A stretch of DNA of 13,306 bases from Spirogloea muscicola (lineage: Eukaryota > Streptophyta > Zygnematophyceae > Spirogloeales > Spirogloeaceae): assembly GCA_009602725.1 (NCBI GenBank), contig WELB01000023.1, positions 682,158 to 695,463 of the forward strand. The letters run 5' to 3'. Numbering within the stretch: the first letter of the stretch is position 1; each line of letters begins with the position of its first letter. The notes under the pieces were generated by a model, which saw only the letters and a list, made by a program, of their open reading frames with translations, was not told the DNA's origin and did not search any database. Position numbers and translations under genes: made by a program. Positions 1-8,874 of this stretch are shown piece after piece.

Positions 1-1313
1 CGCCAAAGAGTCGCAGTTCTGCATCGTTAGGTGCATGAGGGGGTGAGTACCACCACTGCTCGGGGATGTTCTCGAATGACAGCCACGGATATGAGCGTGC
101 CAGAATCTGGAAGAGAACACCCAGGACTTAAAGTCACAGTCTGCCTTCGAGAACCTGAGTTATGCAGCAATGAGCATTGTAAGAGTGTAAGGCTCAATGT
201 TCTAGGAGCACAAATCTTTATCCTTTGGCAGGTCAGTGGGCATACCTGAGGTGATCGACCCACATCGCCTGGGCAGAAGACATGTTCAGCATGCAGCTCC
301 CTTACTTCGATGGGGACCTGGCAATCCATGAACACAAATTGGCATTCAGCTTGCATGAAGCAGTCTGATCATGTGCGGTCTACGTTGCAAGGAGCTAAGT
401 AAGAGGAAGTAAGAGGAAGACAATGCTTGATTCGAGGCTTTATCAAACTTGTCACAGATCCTCAGAAGATGAGTACCTTCAAGGATCCAATGGCATCCGT
501 CAATGTCTGCAGGGCTCTTGTGAGCGGTGAAGTAAGTATCTGTAAGCTCCTCATGAGAATAAAAACATTCAGGATGGAAAGGGTGGCAAGAAGCATGTGA
601 ACTGAGACATCCATGCATCAAGAAACCCTCTATATGTGCACAAAGGCTGCTACATCACATAATATGCCTCTTCAGTATTGTCACGGTGATGATACTGATT
701 GTGATTTGTAATACAAATCGGAGTGTCATAATCAGATCAATCTAGGTTATAGGCATTCGTCGCATTGTGATATTATTATTTGTAATGGTAGTAACCATCC
801 AACGTTATAAAGCGATCAAAAAACCTGACTAATAGGTATTATCAGGAATTACAAGGCTAGCCATCATTTGGGCCAGTACATTGGTCCGGGCTCTTACCAC
901 TTCAGCACCTAGTGCAGGAAGCCGATGTTGAAGTGCTGCCGCCTGCTCGAAAAAACCAAAGATGGAGTAAGACATACTGCAACCTCAGTGAGCTCATCTC
1001 TTCTGCTCAGGCAGAGTTATCAACCCAGGCAGGGCAGACCCGAGCAACGAAAGCACAGTGCTACTGAAGATCGTCGAAGGGTGGTGCTGGCAGTGCTATG
1101 CATTGGCTAGCACATGATGTTGTGTCTCTATCTCTACCTCAAGGGGCATATGCTTGTAGACGCTACTTGCTTATGTCCCAAAGACGACAATGGAATGTCA
1201 AAGACACGCTGCCTGGGGCCGCTCGCTCCAGCCAAGGAAGCAGTCGTGGTGGTCTGCATGACCCCGTCAGCTGAAGAAAGTCCAGTATGACCATGTCGGA
1301 TGAGGTGGACAAC
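1..1313 (-). CDS. Histidine phosphatase superfamily (phosphoglycerate-mutase-like) protein, partial
   Basis: Five exons read on the minus strand: 1313-1167, 942-898, 539-477, 317-246 and 106-1, every junction in phase 0, giving 144 codons before the window edge. Exon one opens with VVHLIRHGHT, the catalytic RHG motif (phospho-accepting His is residue 7 of the visible part), and closes with DIPLSSLGHKQ, the usual D-x-x-L-x-x-x-G-x-x-Q stretch. Exon three carries TSPLTRALQT, which supplies the second phosphate-binding Arg. Exon four ends in GDVGRSPQ and exon five has FENIPEQWWYSPP, both like the plant/algal branch of this family. The second catalytic His and the stop codon lie beyond position 1. 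The upstream exon with the ATG is not resolved; the acceptor at 1315-1314 (CTCAG) is clear. Substrate is unknown: members range from sugar-phosphate phosphatases to proteins of unknown role. The family call is firm; the start is not. Confidence 0.85.
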
Positions 1314-1625
1314 CTGAGATATAAGATCCACACAAATAGACGGATGACCTTAATCTGGAGCTGTTGCAAGCAATCACTCCTCTTATAATGTGGAGGTATG
1401 CCTTCTGTTGTAGTACAGTGACATATTATGCAAGTTGCTTGCCCTCGGTAGAAAGTAGGACCACACTTTCACTAGCAGCATGAATCGCATGCCTGCCTTG
1501 ACCTGTTAATTCCCTTTGAGTCATGCCTTTCTTAGTAAGTCCTTGTCTGTGAACGAAGACGCTGTGACATATACTGATGGGCAGAATTGCACCTTTGTGG
1601 TGCTTTGAAAGACAGGGAAGCTCAC

Positions 1626-1705
1626 TGGGTGCTCTAGTGTCCGCTCCACAATTGCCTGCTGAAGCACTTCCTGGACATGCAAGAGGAGTAACATAGCATG
1701 AAGCT
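1626..1705 (-). other. Candidate exon upstream of the histidine phosphatase exons
   Basis: An open stretch of 26 codons (LHAMLLLLHVQEVLQQAIVE and six more) is bounded by a good acceptor (GCATACAG ending at 1706) and a good donor (GTGAGC at 1625). It ends in phase 0, which matches the phase-0 opening of the RHG exon at 1313, so it could be an N-terminal exon of the histidine phosphatase. It looks helical and leucine-rich. The same frame stays open to a stop at 1521, so it could instead be a terminal exon of something else, or chance. No domain is recognised. Confidence 0.25.
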
Positions 1706-1730
1706 CTGTATGCAAGTTAAGCACCACATG

Positions 1731-2530
1731 TTACCCCTCTGCCTCTGTCCAAGGTGTAATGCTTGTTTGAAGATGATCATCAAATTTGTAGTGAGGGGAC
1801 AAAAGACAACGTGAATGAAGCTTCAGGAGAGTAAAATCAACTACAGAAGCGCCTATGCTGCCCAGCTTGGGCTAGGCAGCACTGGCATGGGCATGGCAAA
1901 GTGTTGCAAGATACATTGTAAGCTCCGGCCCCTTGATAATACCTTGTGAGCCTCAGCATCTGCATGAACCACAGTGGCCTGAGAGGAGGTGTGCATCCCA
2001 GCCAACACAAGCTGCCCAGCTGGGTGAGCCGCCACTGTAGAAGCTGCTGTGAGCAGCTCTTGGCCTTTGCCTCTGCCCTTGCCTCTGTGGAGATCCCCGT
2101 CTTCTCTCTCCTCGATCAGCTCAGTCCTGCTACCCGGACAGGCTCCTTCCTCCTTCGAGCCATCACTGCGACTTGGCCGTCGAAGGCTGCTCTGCGTCCT
2201 GCCGAGGCGCACACATTGCTTGGCTGAGCAACTGATACCAGCCAGTGACCACAAATGTCCGGCAGGAGGCCAAGCAATGTGCTCTTCTAGCATGGCATCT
2301 CACTCCCTCAGCAGGCTTCACGTTCCTGCTCTTGCGGACATGCATGCAAGGAGCTCCGCGTCTAGCTGGACTACCCAACGTGAGAGCTCGGTTAGCCCGT
2401 CGGGTGACGGTTCTGATTGACACTCAGCGCCTGTGCCCTGCAAGCCATCGCGTACGGCGTAATCGACTCTTCTTTGAGCACGGCATTACTCAGGATCCAA
2501 TTGTGCAGCTCATATCAGCTAATCAGGCCC
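1731..2530 (-). other. Unresolved body of the UBZ zinc-finger gene (candidate exons)
   Basis: Three blocks look like exons on the minus strand. 2437-2322 follows the acceptor GCTTGCAG, reads AECQSEPSPDGLTELSRWVV and ends in phase 2 at GTGAAG. 2084-1943 follows CTCCACAG, accepts that phase, reads HTSSQATVVHADAEAHK and ends at AAG|GTATTA. 1857-1731 follows CTGGGCAG, includes SPHYKFDDHLQTSITPWTEA and ends in a TAA at 1733-1731. The first two fit each other in phase; the third does not fit the second in the preferred frame. No known domain is recognised, so the protein's C-terminal part stays undefined. No TTACA (minus-strand TGTAA) occurs between 1314 and 2530, so the end of this gene is not marked. 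Confidence 0.3.
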
Positions 2531-2531
2531 C

Positions 2532-2810
2532 CTATCCCGTGGTCTGGTACTGGGAACCGACAAGGTGGGAGCGACGGACGGACGTTTTCCGGCCGTCGTC
2601 GGCGGGCGGTGACGATGGCGGCATCGGAGGCGGGGACGCAGCCACAGCGCCTGACAGGTTGAGCGCGGGGCAGCCGTCCAGGTGCGCGTTGATGGCGTGG
2701 ATCGGGACGCTGCGCAGGCAGGCCGGGCAGGCGGCGAAGCGGCTGCCAGGCGGAGAGGAGGTGCGCCCGCCGCCGCCGCCGCCACCGCCAGGGCTTGCCT
2801 TGCGCTTCAT
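2532..2810 (-). CDS. UBZ4 (RAD18-type) zinc-finger protein, first exon
   Basis: Starting at the ATG 2810-2808 the exon reads MKRKASP, eight glycines, a short Ser/Pro linker and then RFAACPACLRSVPIHAINAH followed by LDGC. This is the UBZ4 pattern C-P-x-C, a hydrophobic helix I-N-x-H-L-D, and a final C: zinc ligands Cys28, Cys31, His43 and Cys47, with the ubiquitin-contacting Asp45. UBZ4 fingers bind ubiquitin in DNA-damage proteins such as RAD18, WRNIP1, FAN1 and SNM1A, so a nuclear repair or damage-tolerance role is likely; which of these it is cannot be told from this exon. The MKRK start suggests a basic N-terminus. A purine sits at -3. The frame closes at 2532-2534, but the exon probably ends earlier at an intron whose donor I cannot place (GT at 2553 or 2546 are possible). 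It is transcribed divergently from DRM1. Confidence 0.65.
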   Translation of the reverse strand: MKRKASPGGGGGGGGRTSSPPGSRFAACPACLRSVPIHAINAHLDGCPALNLSGAVAASPPPMPPSSPPADDGRKTSVRRSHLVGSQYQTTG

Positions 2811-2815
2811 TCCGC

Positions 2816-2847
<32 letters not shown>

Positions 2848-2967
2848 CGCATTCCCCGGCGGCAGTCGCGGCGGCGGCGGGGGGCTCCGGGCGCCGTGGC
2901 GGCGTGCGACGGAACGCTGGGAGAGCGCTGGCGCAGTCGTCCGACGCGACGAAAGTGCCGTCGCCAG

Positions 2968-3173
2968 TGACGTCGGATGGCTGGCCGCTGACGCTGACGC
3001 TGATCGTCGGGGGACGTCGTCCCTGTCGGCTGCGGCAGGTGGCACGGGGGGGGTGCAGTGGCGGCAGGGCGGGGGGCGGGCGCCTCGTCAGCCGGCCTGT
3101 CGGCGAATCCCGCCACGTGGCGCGGCTGACGCGGCCCTCGCGGCCATTGGCGCTGGGGCCCGGCGTGCACGTG
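2968..3173. promoter_or_regulatory. Cluster of ACGT-core palindromes (G-box / bZIP-type sites)
   Basis: Four ACGT-core elements lie within 206 bp: TGACGTC at 2968-2974, GACGTC at 3013-3018, CACGTG at 3114-3119 inside the perfect 12-bp palindrome CGCCACGTGGCG (3111-3122), and CACGTG at 3168-3173 inside GCACGTGC. An inverted CCAAT box (3146-3150) sits between the two G-boxes. In plants such sites bind bZIP and bHLH factors in light, ABA and sugar responses. Function here is inferred; high GC content raises the chance rate somewhat. Confidence 0.4.
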
Positions 3174-3550
3174 CCCCCGCCGCGCGCGGGGAGGACGCGG
3201 ACCAGTGGCCCGGGCACTCGGCGGCGGCCCGTGTCGACCGTCAGCGACGGCCCTCCGCCGTCGTGGAGCCGGCTCCCCGCGAAACGGTTGGCGCCACGGC
3301 CTGGAAGAAGTGGCACTCCCAATGGGGGCAAGGGCTGCGAAAAGCCAGCCCAAAGGGAATTGACAAGAAGGCCTGGAAGGACAAGGGCCGGGCGACGCGC
3401 CCCGGTGCTTCCCCCCTGCGGATAGTGCAGCGGCGCGCAGCGGGGGCGAGTGGGCGGTTGGCTTGGCCCTCCCTCCCCCTCCCTCAACCCCTCTCCCCTC
3501 AGAAGGCGCGCCCAGCGCCGGGATCGGGCGGGCCTTCGGCGAGGCAAGCA

Positions 3551-3558
3551 TATTAAAG
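3551..3558 (+). promoter_or_regulatory. Upstream TATA-like element
   Basis: TATTAAAG stands out in GC-rich surroundings, 307 bp before the DRM1 ATG. It could serve an alternative, longer leader. The element at 3691 is better placed, so this is the second choice. Confidence 0.2.
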
Positions 3559-3676
3559 CTGTGAGTGTAATAGGCGAGAGACCAACAGTCGCCTTGCGCC
3601 TCTCGGGGCAGTGGGGCTCGCCTCCTCCCCCCCTTCCCACCCCCCCACCCCTCAGGGCAAGGGGCCCCACGCGTTT

Positions 3677-3698
3677 CCCCCCCCCCCCCCTATATTTG
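3677..3698 (+). promoter_or_regulatory. C14 tract plus TATA-like element of DRM1
   Basis: Fourteen C residues (3677-3690) run directly into TATATTTG (3691-3698). A start of transcription about 30 bp downstream would give a leader of roughly 140 nt that contains no ATG before the DRM1 start at 3865 and includes a GCC/GCT microsatellite (3769-3812). This is the only AT-rich element just upstream of the gene. The placement is inferred. Confidence 0.4.
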
Positions 3699-3864
3699 CC
3701 CTCGTGCCTCGACGTTTGCGCACTAGCCCCAGCAGCCCTCGTCTCGCGATAATCGCCCTGCCCTCCGACGCCGCTGCCGCCGCCGCCGCCGCCGCTGCCG
3801 CCGCCGTCGCCGGCCGGTCGCTGCCGTCGCCAGTCAGTCGTCGCGGCCCCCGCGGGGACGGACA

Positions 3865-5349
3865 ATGGGCCTGCTGGACAAGCTGTGGGACGACGTCGCC
3901 GGCGGGCCTCAGCCGGACAAGGGCGTCGGCAAGCTGCGCAAGCTCCTCGTGCCGGGATCTCCCCGCGCGGGGGACGCCGCGCCCGACGGCCCCGAGTCCC
4001 CTGCGCCCGGCACGCCGCGAGAGATCCCGGGCGGTGAGCCCTCCCAACCTTTGTTGGTGGTCAGCTGCTTGGCTGGTGATGAGATTGCTCGTTTGATCTT
4101 CACTGACTTGTGTCCAACTGCATTGCCAATGCTTTTAGCTCTGTCATGATTGCCGAAGCTGCAGTGAGCTCGCAGCAAGCATTGGCATAGCCGTTAGCTG
4201 ATATCAATGGCAATTTGCCATCGCTTGTTAAACTCGTACTTGTGAAGCAGTTTGCATTTAGTAAGACAACTTTCCATGCTTCTCTGCATCTCTTTCAGAT
4301 GAAGATGCAGAAGCCAAGCGGCTCATGTGGGAGCGCAGGAGGAGTGGAGAATTCCAGGCTGCGCAAGAGGAAGCTCGCAGGATAACTCAGGTACTGAAAG
4401 AGCGCAGCACTCGATCTCCACTTACCTTTGTGTCCTCCGGTTCCAACAGCTTGCTGGAAACTGCAACAGATTACCAACAATTGTCAGGACTCACCAGCAC
4501 GTGGACTCAGACACGCATAATGCTTGTTCTTTCAGACAGATGTGACTTTTGGAGATGTCAATGTGTCAGTATCAAGGTGTTAGTACCCTTTTGGTTGTAT
4601 CCATTGCATTAGTCTGAAAATGTCTTTCACTGCATGTTCATGCATGCAGAGCATTGCCATAGCAAAGCCACCACAGTTGCGATCACCATCTTATGACAGA
4701 GCAAGCTCCCTTCCTTCCTCCTACGCTGGCAGTCCCGTACCGTCTCCACGCTTCAGCTCTCCATGTGAGCAAATGCCATCCTTTGATCTAAGTGATGTAT
4801 TGATTGTCTGCATGGAAGTCGCTGTCTTGTAATGGAGATGATATTAAATGTTTCATGATCCAATGTGCATGAGCCTGATGCGTCCTTGGTTTTGCTACTG
4901 ATATTGAGCAGCAACCAAGGAGAATGTCTGGCGGAGTGTTTTTCACCCCGGCAGCAACAAAGCCGGCATGGATCGCATGGGCTCGCACAAGTTTGACAAA
5001 GCTGACCCCAATGGGCCAAGCGTCTACGATTGGTAAGTATCCAGGTGCACAAGCTGAGTGATGGTTTCATCACCGTCAATTGCTTTGTCAGGGACAAAGC
5101 ATGAAGACAAAGCAGTTTCATTGCCTAGGTTATCGGGCTTTTGTCCTGTCATCTGCATTGCTCTGTCACTGTCCTTCAGTGACGTGGGTTCGCAGCCTGA
5201 TTGCCACGTCTGGTGACCCTTCAAGTATGTGTCCTGCTTCACGTGTGTAGGTGGTCCTCTGTATCGCCCTAAAGAGCGTCCTCATCCTGGCCTCCTCGCC
5301 TTCACTATGCAGGATGTACAGCAGCAGCTCCAAGCACACTTGGCGCTAG
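3865..5349 (+). CDS. DRM1: Dormancy/auxin-associated family protein (DRM1/ARP)
   Basis: Six exons: 3865-4033, 4299-4390, 4536-4568 (or to 4576), 4650-4764 (or from 4652), 4912-5032 and 5313-5349 (TAG stop), giving 188 or 190 residues. The N-terminus MGLLDKLWDDVAGGPQPDKG then VGKLRK, and the C-terminal ENVWRSVFHPGSNKAG then DKADPNGPSVYDWMYS with a basic tail SSSKHTWR, are the two hallmark blocks of the family, whose plant members are small (about 110-130 residues), disordered and induced in dormant or growth-arrested tissue. The molecular activity is unknown. Between the blocks this protein is longer: exon 2 encodes a charged Arg/Glu-rich helix-like segment (57-87) and exon 4 a Ser/Pro-rich linker with many SP dipeptides, possible proline-directed phosphosites. 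The start has A at -3 and G at +4 and no upstream ATG in the likely leader. All phases close. Confidence 0.9.
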
Positions 5350-6215
5350 GTCCTTGAGTCAGTCAGTAGGGGGAGGGTGCCAGTCTGTTTTACAAATATG
5401 CACCTGTAGGCAGTGTCCCCTGCAACAGGCAGCCTCCGTTCTCTGTACTGAGATTTTGCACGCAGATCAGCCATCTGACGAGTATGGCGTTTGCCTTCCT
5501 CGTGCCACAGGGCGCACGAGGTTTTCACAACCATGTGAGGGAAAAGTGGGATGCCTTAAGAACCCCGCAAAGGCTGCTGCCACGGCATCACACATGCCGT
5601 CAGGGCAACTCTGCCAATACAGACGGGCCTTGGCTCCTGTTTCCTCTTAGATCCCTCGCTGCGCCCTTGGTGTCAGGCAACGCTATAGCTGTAGATTGCA
5701 AGCTTTGGATTAGTCCACTTGCGACTTGTGCATAGATACTTGTACTCACACGGTGGACACCTTTTTCAGTTCCGCCTTGTGGAGATTGCCTCCTGTACTT
5801 CTGAGTCACAGGCCAGCTTTAGCAACGGCCAAGCTTGTGCTTTGGTTGGGTGCCTTGAAGTAAGCCATGTACATAGCATCGACTTTGTACAAGCTGCAAG
5901 CATGTCAATGGCACTACATGTGCACCTTCTCGCTGTCCAACTTCCACCTAGAATATGCAATTTTATTGCATCAAAGTGTTTTTGGCGCAAGTATTCTCAG
6001 TAGGTAGCCAATCCAGAGCAGCAACTAAACGCAAACCCATTAGTTGTCCTGCTCTATTTATGACAGATGCCTACTGCATATCATGCAGCCGGCCATTGCC
6101 TGTCAGACCGCTGTGTTGTTCTGCATAAGTGTGCAGATAAGGCATGCCCTGAAGCATTTTTTCCCCCAAGTCAATCTCCAAAATAGCATTCGATGTAATT
6201 GGTCCTGGCCTTGCG
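5350..6215 (+). other. Presumed 3' UTR of DRM1
   Basis: No convincing exon follows the DRM1 stop; short open stretches here are in several frames and lack family motifs. The first TGTAA downstream on this strand is at 6194-6198, so a transcript ending near 6210-6220 would have a 3' UTR of about 860 nt, long but not unusual for green algae. An upstream variant signal cannot be excluded. Confidence 0.4.
6194..6198 (+). terminator. Candidate poly(A) signal TGTAA for DRM1
   Basis: TGTAA is the canonical chlorophyte polyadenylation signal, normally 10-20 nt before cleavage. This is its first plus-strand occurrence after the DRM1 stop; another follows at 6403-6407. Confidence 0.4.
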
Positions 6216-6506
6216 TATACTGGCCTGTGAAGCCTCCGCAACAGCATTATATTACTAGATGGGCGATACACTCGTAGCCAGTTCCTTCCAGTAGACATCT
6301 TCCTACAAGGGGATTGCTGGTCTCTCCCCGTCACATATAGCATCTCAAGGTAGTATGGGGCAATGATCTAACTTTTTGAGCCAAAATATGGGATAGTAAG
6401 AATGTAAAGATTAGACATGGACTATGATGGTATGTGGTGATCACCTCATCTCCATGATAGAGCAATCCATCGATGAATAACAATGAAGTTCCAATAGTTG
6501 ATTCCA

Positions 6507-7213
6507 CTATACATCTGATACATCACTACAATCTGACTGGAGCCTCGAGGAGTTGGCCATCAAGTCATGTGGCTTCTCATAGTTATGATAAGCATCCTCG
6601 ACTGAAATCGTGTAGCCAGCAGCTTCTGCTTCACTATCCAGCATGCTGTCCTATTTAGTCATAGCAGTAGGTGCTCCATTACTGTGTTTAACATCTACTT
6701 CACACAATGTCAGATTAATAGTTAATCTGCCTGCAACGATCACATCCAACCATGAAGAATCTCCCCCACTAGCAAGGCTTCTGTGATAGTCACATTGTTT
6801 TGCCATATCAGTGAGACCCCCTTCGTGATGTTGTGCTACACTAGCGGCAGCTGGCTGCTCCACGGCCTCCAACTTTCTCTATGGCTCTGCTTCTCTATCG
6901 TGGCTTCAATGTTGCCTCCAACGGTGTTGGACGGTTCTACAGCCACTGTGATCCTCTGCGCAGCAGGCATCACTTTGGAGCACGCCAGATATGTCTTGTT
7001 AATACTGCCATCTCGTTTCCCTTCAACAATTCTGCGAAGAGACACAGAAGGGTCTGCGAAACGACACAGCAAGCAGTGTTTGATAAAGATAAGGCAAGCT
7101 TCCATGAAAATGCAATGTCTTAAAGCAATGTCCTGAAGGGACACCTGCATCATGTAGAACGTCGTGAGCAAGGTGCCATGGTGTGCAAGGTCGCCTCCAC
7201 ATCGTTGTTGGAG
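6507..7213 (-). pseudogene. Possible decayed or intron-split gene, family unknown
   Basis: Several coding-like blocks occur on the minus strand. 7213-7145 lies between a strong polypyrimidine/TAG acceptor and CAG|GTGTCC and reads GGDLAHHGTLLTTFYMMQ. 7053-6974 follows GTTTCGCAG and contains AELLKGNEMAVLTRHIWRAP. 6955 onward follows CTGCGCAG and reads RITVAVEPSNTVGGNIEATI. From 6780 to 6507 one frame reads through VIVAGRLTINLTLCEVDVKH, a TAG at 6653-6651, then 47 further codons including AEAAGYTISVEDAYHNYEK to a second TAG at 6509-6507. I recognise no domain. It may be a real gene whose introns I cannot place, a degraded gene or transposon remnant, or partly chance. Confidence 0.25.
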
Positions 7214-7754
7214 CTAAGGGCAGAAGTAGGAGAAAGAGAGAAGGCGCACGGGGCGCATGAATTGAAAGGGAGGCCAATTCAAGCCAATACATTGTTCAGG
7301 CAGAGTCGAGTGCAGACTAAACAATGCTACATAATACGGAGACCTAATCTAAGGTACCTAAGCTGACATTAGTACCCACGGGTGAGCACAAACAAATCTG
7401 ACAAGCTAACTTGGGGAGCTGGAGCGCCGCTACGAAAGCCGGAGGCCTGACTTAGAGCGCGCCCTGCACGTTGATGAAGAGAAAGAGGAGATATTCCTGT
7501 GTCAAGTGCGCGGGCTTGGACGACAAGGGCATAAACTCCCTCGTGTCTTGCTACACCTACACGACTTCGCGAGTTATATCAGATTCACCAATACTTGCTT
7601 ATCTTGACTCATGATGTCCTATTTGGTGTCCTAGACCATTGGTAGGAGGTTGCCAGTTCCGCATGATAGCTAGACTGTTATGTTGGCTATTATCGCGAAG
7701 AGGTATATTGAGGTTATTAAGAGGCATGGCTGGTCGATATGATGCTGGCGCGAC

Positions 7755-7908
7755 ACAGGATGGGGCAGTCAAAGTCTTCTAGCTGGCCGCTGACGAGATT
7801 AAGCATGCAATTGTGAAGCCAATCTAAGACAGGATGGGGCAGCTTGTCAAAGTTCTTCTAGCTCGCTGCTGACGTGAATAAGCATGCAATATGTGAAGCC
7901 AATCTAAG
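7755..7908. repeat. Direct tandem duplication, about 74-80 bp unit, two copies
   Basis: Copy one (7755-7828) and copy two (7829-7908) share ACAGGATGGGGCAG, TCTTCTAGCT, GCTGACG, AAGCATGCAAT and GTGAAGCCAATCTAAG in the same order. They differ by small indels and a few substitutions, so the duplication is not very recent. No open frame spans it. Confidence 0.85.
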
Positions 7909-8168
7909 CGGTATCCTTGCTAGTGAATTAGCGTAAGGATATTGTCCGGCTGACCAGGCCTGCGTGAGAATCCTTCTGACATCCAAATTTGCAATGGGGG
8001 TTGATACAATTATTTTGGGGCCAGTTCGGTATTAATGCCCGACTGCACTAATGCTTCCAGCATAATATGAGCGAGACATCACGTATCCTTCTCACGAAGG
8101 TGATGTGAAGATCCATTGGTGAAGGTACGACTTCACAGTGTCTCAATGTCGGATGCAGTACACCATGT

Positions 8169-8224
8169 TAGAAAGGAGAGCATTCACCTGGATGGCTAGA
8201 AAGGAGAGCATTCACCTTGATGGC
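8169..8224. repeat. 28-bp tandem duplication, two copies
   Basis: Units 8169-8196 and 8197-8224 both begin TAGAAAGGAGAGCATTCACC and end GATGGC, with one mismatch (G/T at unit position 22). The near identity suggests a recent slippage or unequal exchange event in noncoding DNA. Confidence 0.9.
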
Positions 8225-8874
8225 TCAGCCTGAGAACTTAACTGTAGTGCCCTGCCTAGTTGCCCACCGGGACGGTTGACGGCAGGGGCAAGGACAACAT
8301 ACCACCAGGAACACCATAAGGACGTCATGACATCAGTTTTAGTAAGTACACGTGGTGGCTATTCATTCTACATTTGAAGCTATGGGGTGGGGTGAGGCGG
8401 GAGGGGCATTGGAATTTCAGCTTCTGCTTATTGTTTCCTGCACTGATATTCCATGCTGCTCACCAGTAGTACAAACAATCGCCTGCTCCCAAGTGCCCAC
8501 ATTATTCCACGGTGAAGAGAGATGTTCATACAGAAAATTATGGCTTGCGAATCTGCAAGGTTGTATAATTATAGTTCTTCATTAGTGCATCTGCCTACGA
8601 CCTGCTCCCCAGCTTTGATCGTTCCCCAGCCTTGAGAATTGGCTGCTTAGAACTTACTGCCTGCATTGGCATAAAAGTGCAAGTTCTACCTATGCCTAAA
8701 TGGTTGTGGTTATCTAGGTACTCTTTTACGCACTTGCCAAGCAGTGCTTGAGCTCGCAGGTAATTGGATTGAAAAGGAGAGGCAAATCATAAAGACTGTG
8801 GTAGACCTCCACCAAAAGCACACTACTTGGTTCTGCTAGACTTGCACAAAACAAATCTCTGCTGTTTCTGTCTT

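Larger units (their letters stand above)
2811..3864. promoter_or_regulatory. GC-rich divergent intergenic / promoter region
   Basis: About 1.05 kb separates the ATG of the minus-strand zinc-finger gene from the ATG of plus-strand DRM1. It is very GC-rich and carries GCC/CGG microsatellites (about 2816-2841 next to the zinc-finger start, about 3769-3812 in the DRM1 leader). Long open frames run through it on both strands in several frames at once, which is what such composition produces; their translations are Arg/Pro/Gly/Ala-rich and show no family. The likely content is two back-to-back promoters and leaders. CCAAT occurs at 3319-3323 and inverted (ATTGG) at 3146-3150. Confidence 0.6.
6216..8870. 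other. Intergenic region without a confident gene
   Basis: This stretch lies between the DRM1 3' end and the last exon of the branching enzyme, two convergent genes. It has lower GC and frequent stops on both strands, especially 7370-8340. It contains a possible decayed minus-strand gene (6507-7213) and two tandem duplications (7755-7908, 8169-8224). Its right part must hold the branching-enzyme 3' UTR, but no minus-strand TGTAA is found between 7400 and 8875, so the transcript end is not located. Confidence 0.5.

Noticed and set aside
246-360. Leu/Phe-tRNA-protein transferase C-terminus, suggested by FVFMDCQVP
   Set aside because: Those residues fall across the intron acceptor at 318. The downstream exon in phase gives GDVGRSPQ, which fits the histidine phosphatase family along with the RHG and SPLTR exons.
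2532-3865. Long overlapping open frames of about 180-350 codons on both strands
   Set aside because: They occupy several frames at once, consist of Arg/Pro/Gly/Ala runs from GCC repeats, and show no family features apart from the UBZ4 exon at 2810-2532.
5347-5349. Non-standard code with TAG read as Gln, as in some ulvophytes
   Set aside because: DRM1 ends at TAG exactly where family members end, after the basic tail; standard decoding fits.
5350-6003. Short plus- and minus-strand open frames after DRM1
   Set aside because: Each is under 100 codons, they overlap one another in different frames, and none shows splice-consistent or family motifs; a 3' UTR is simpler.
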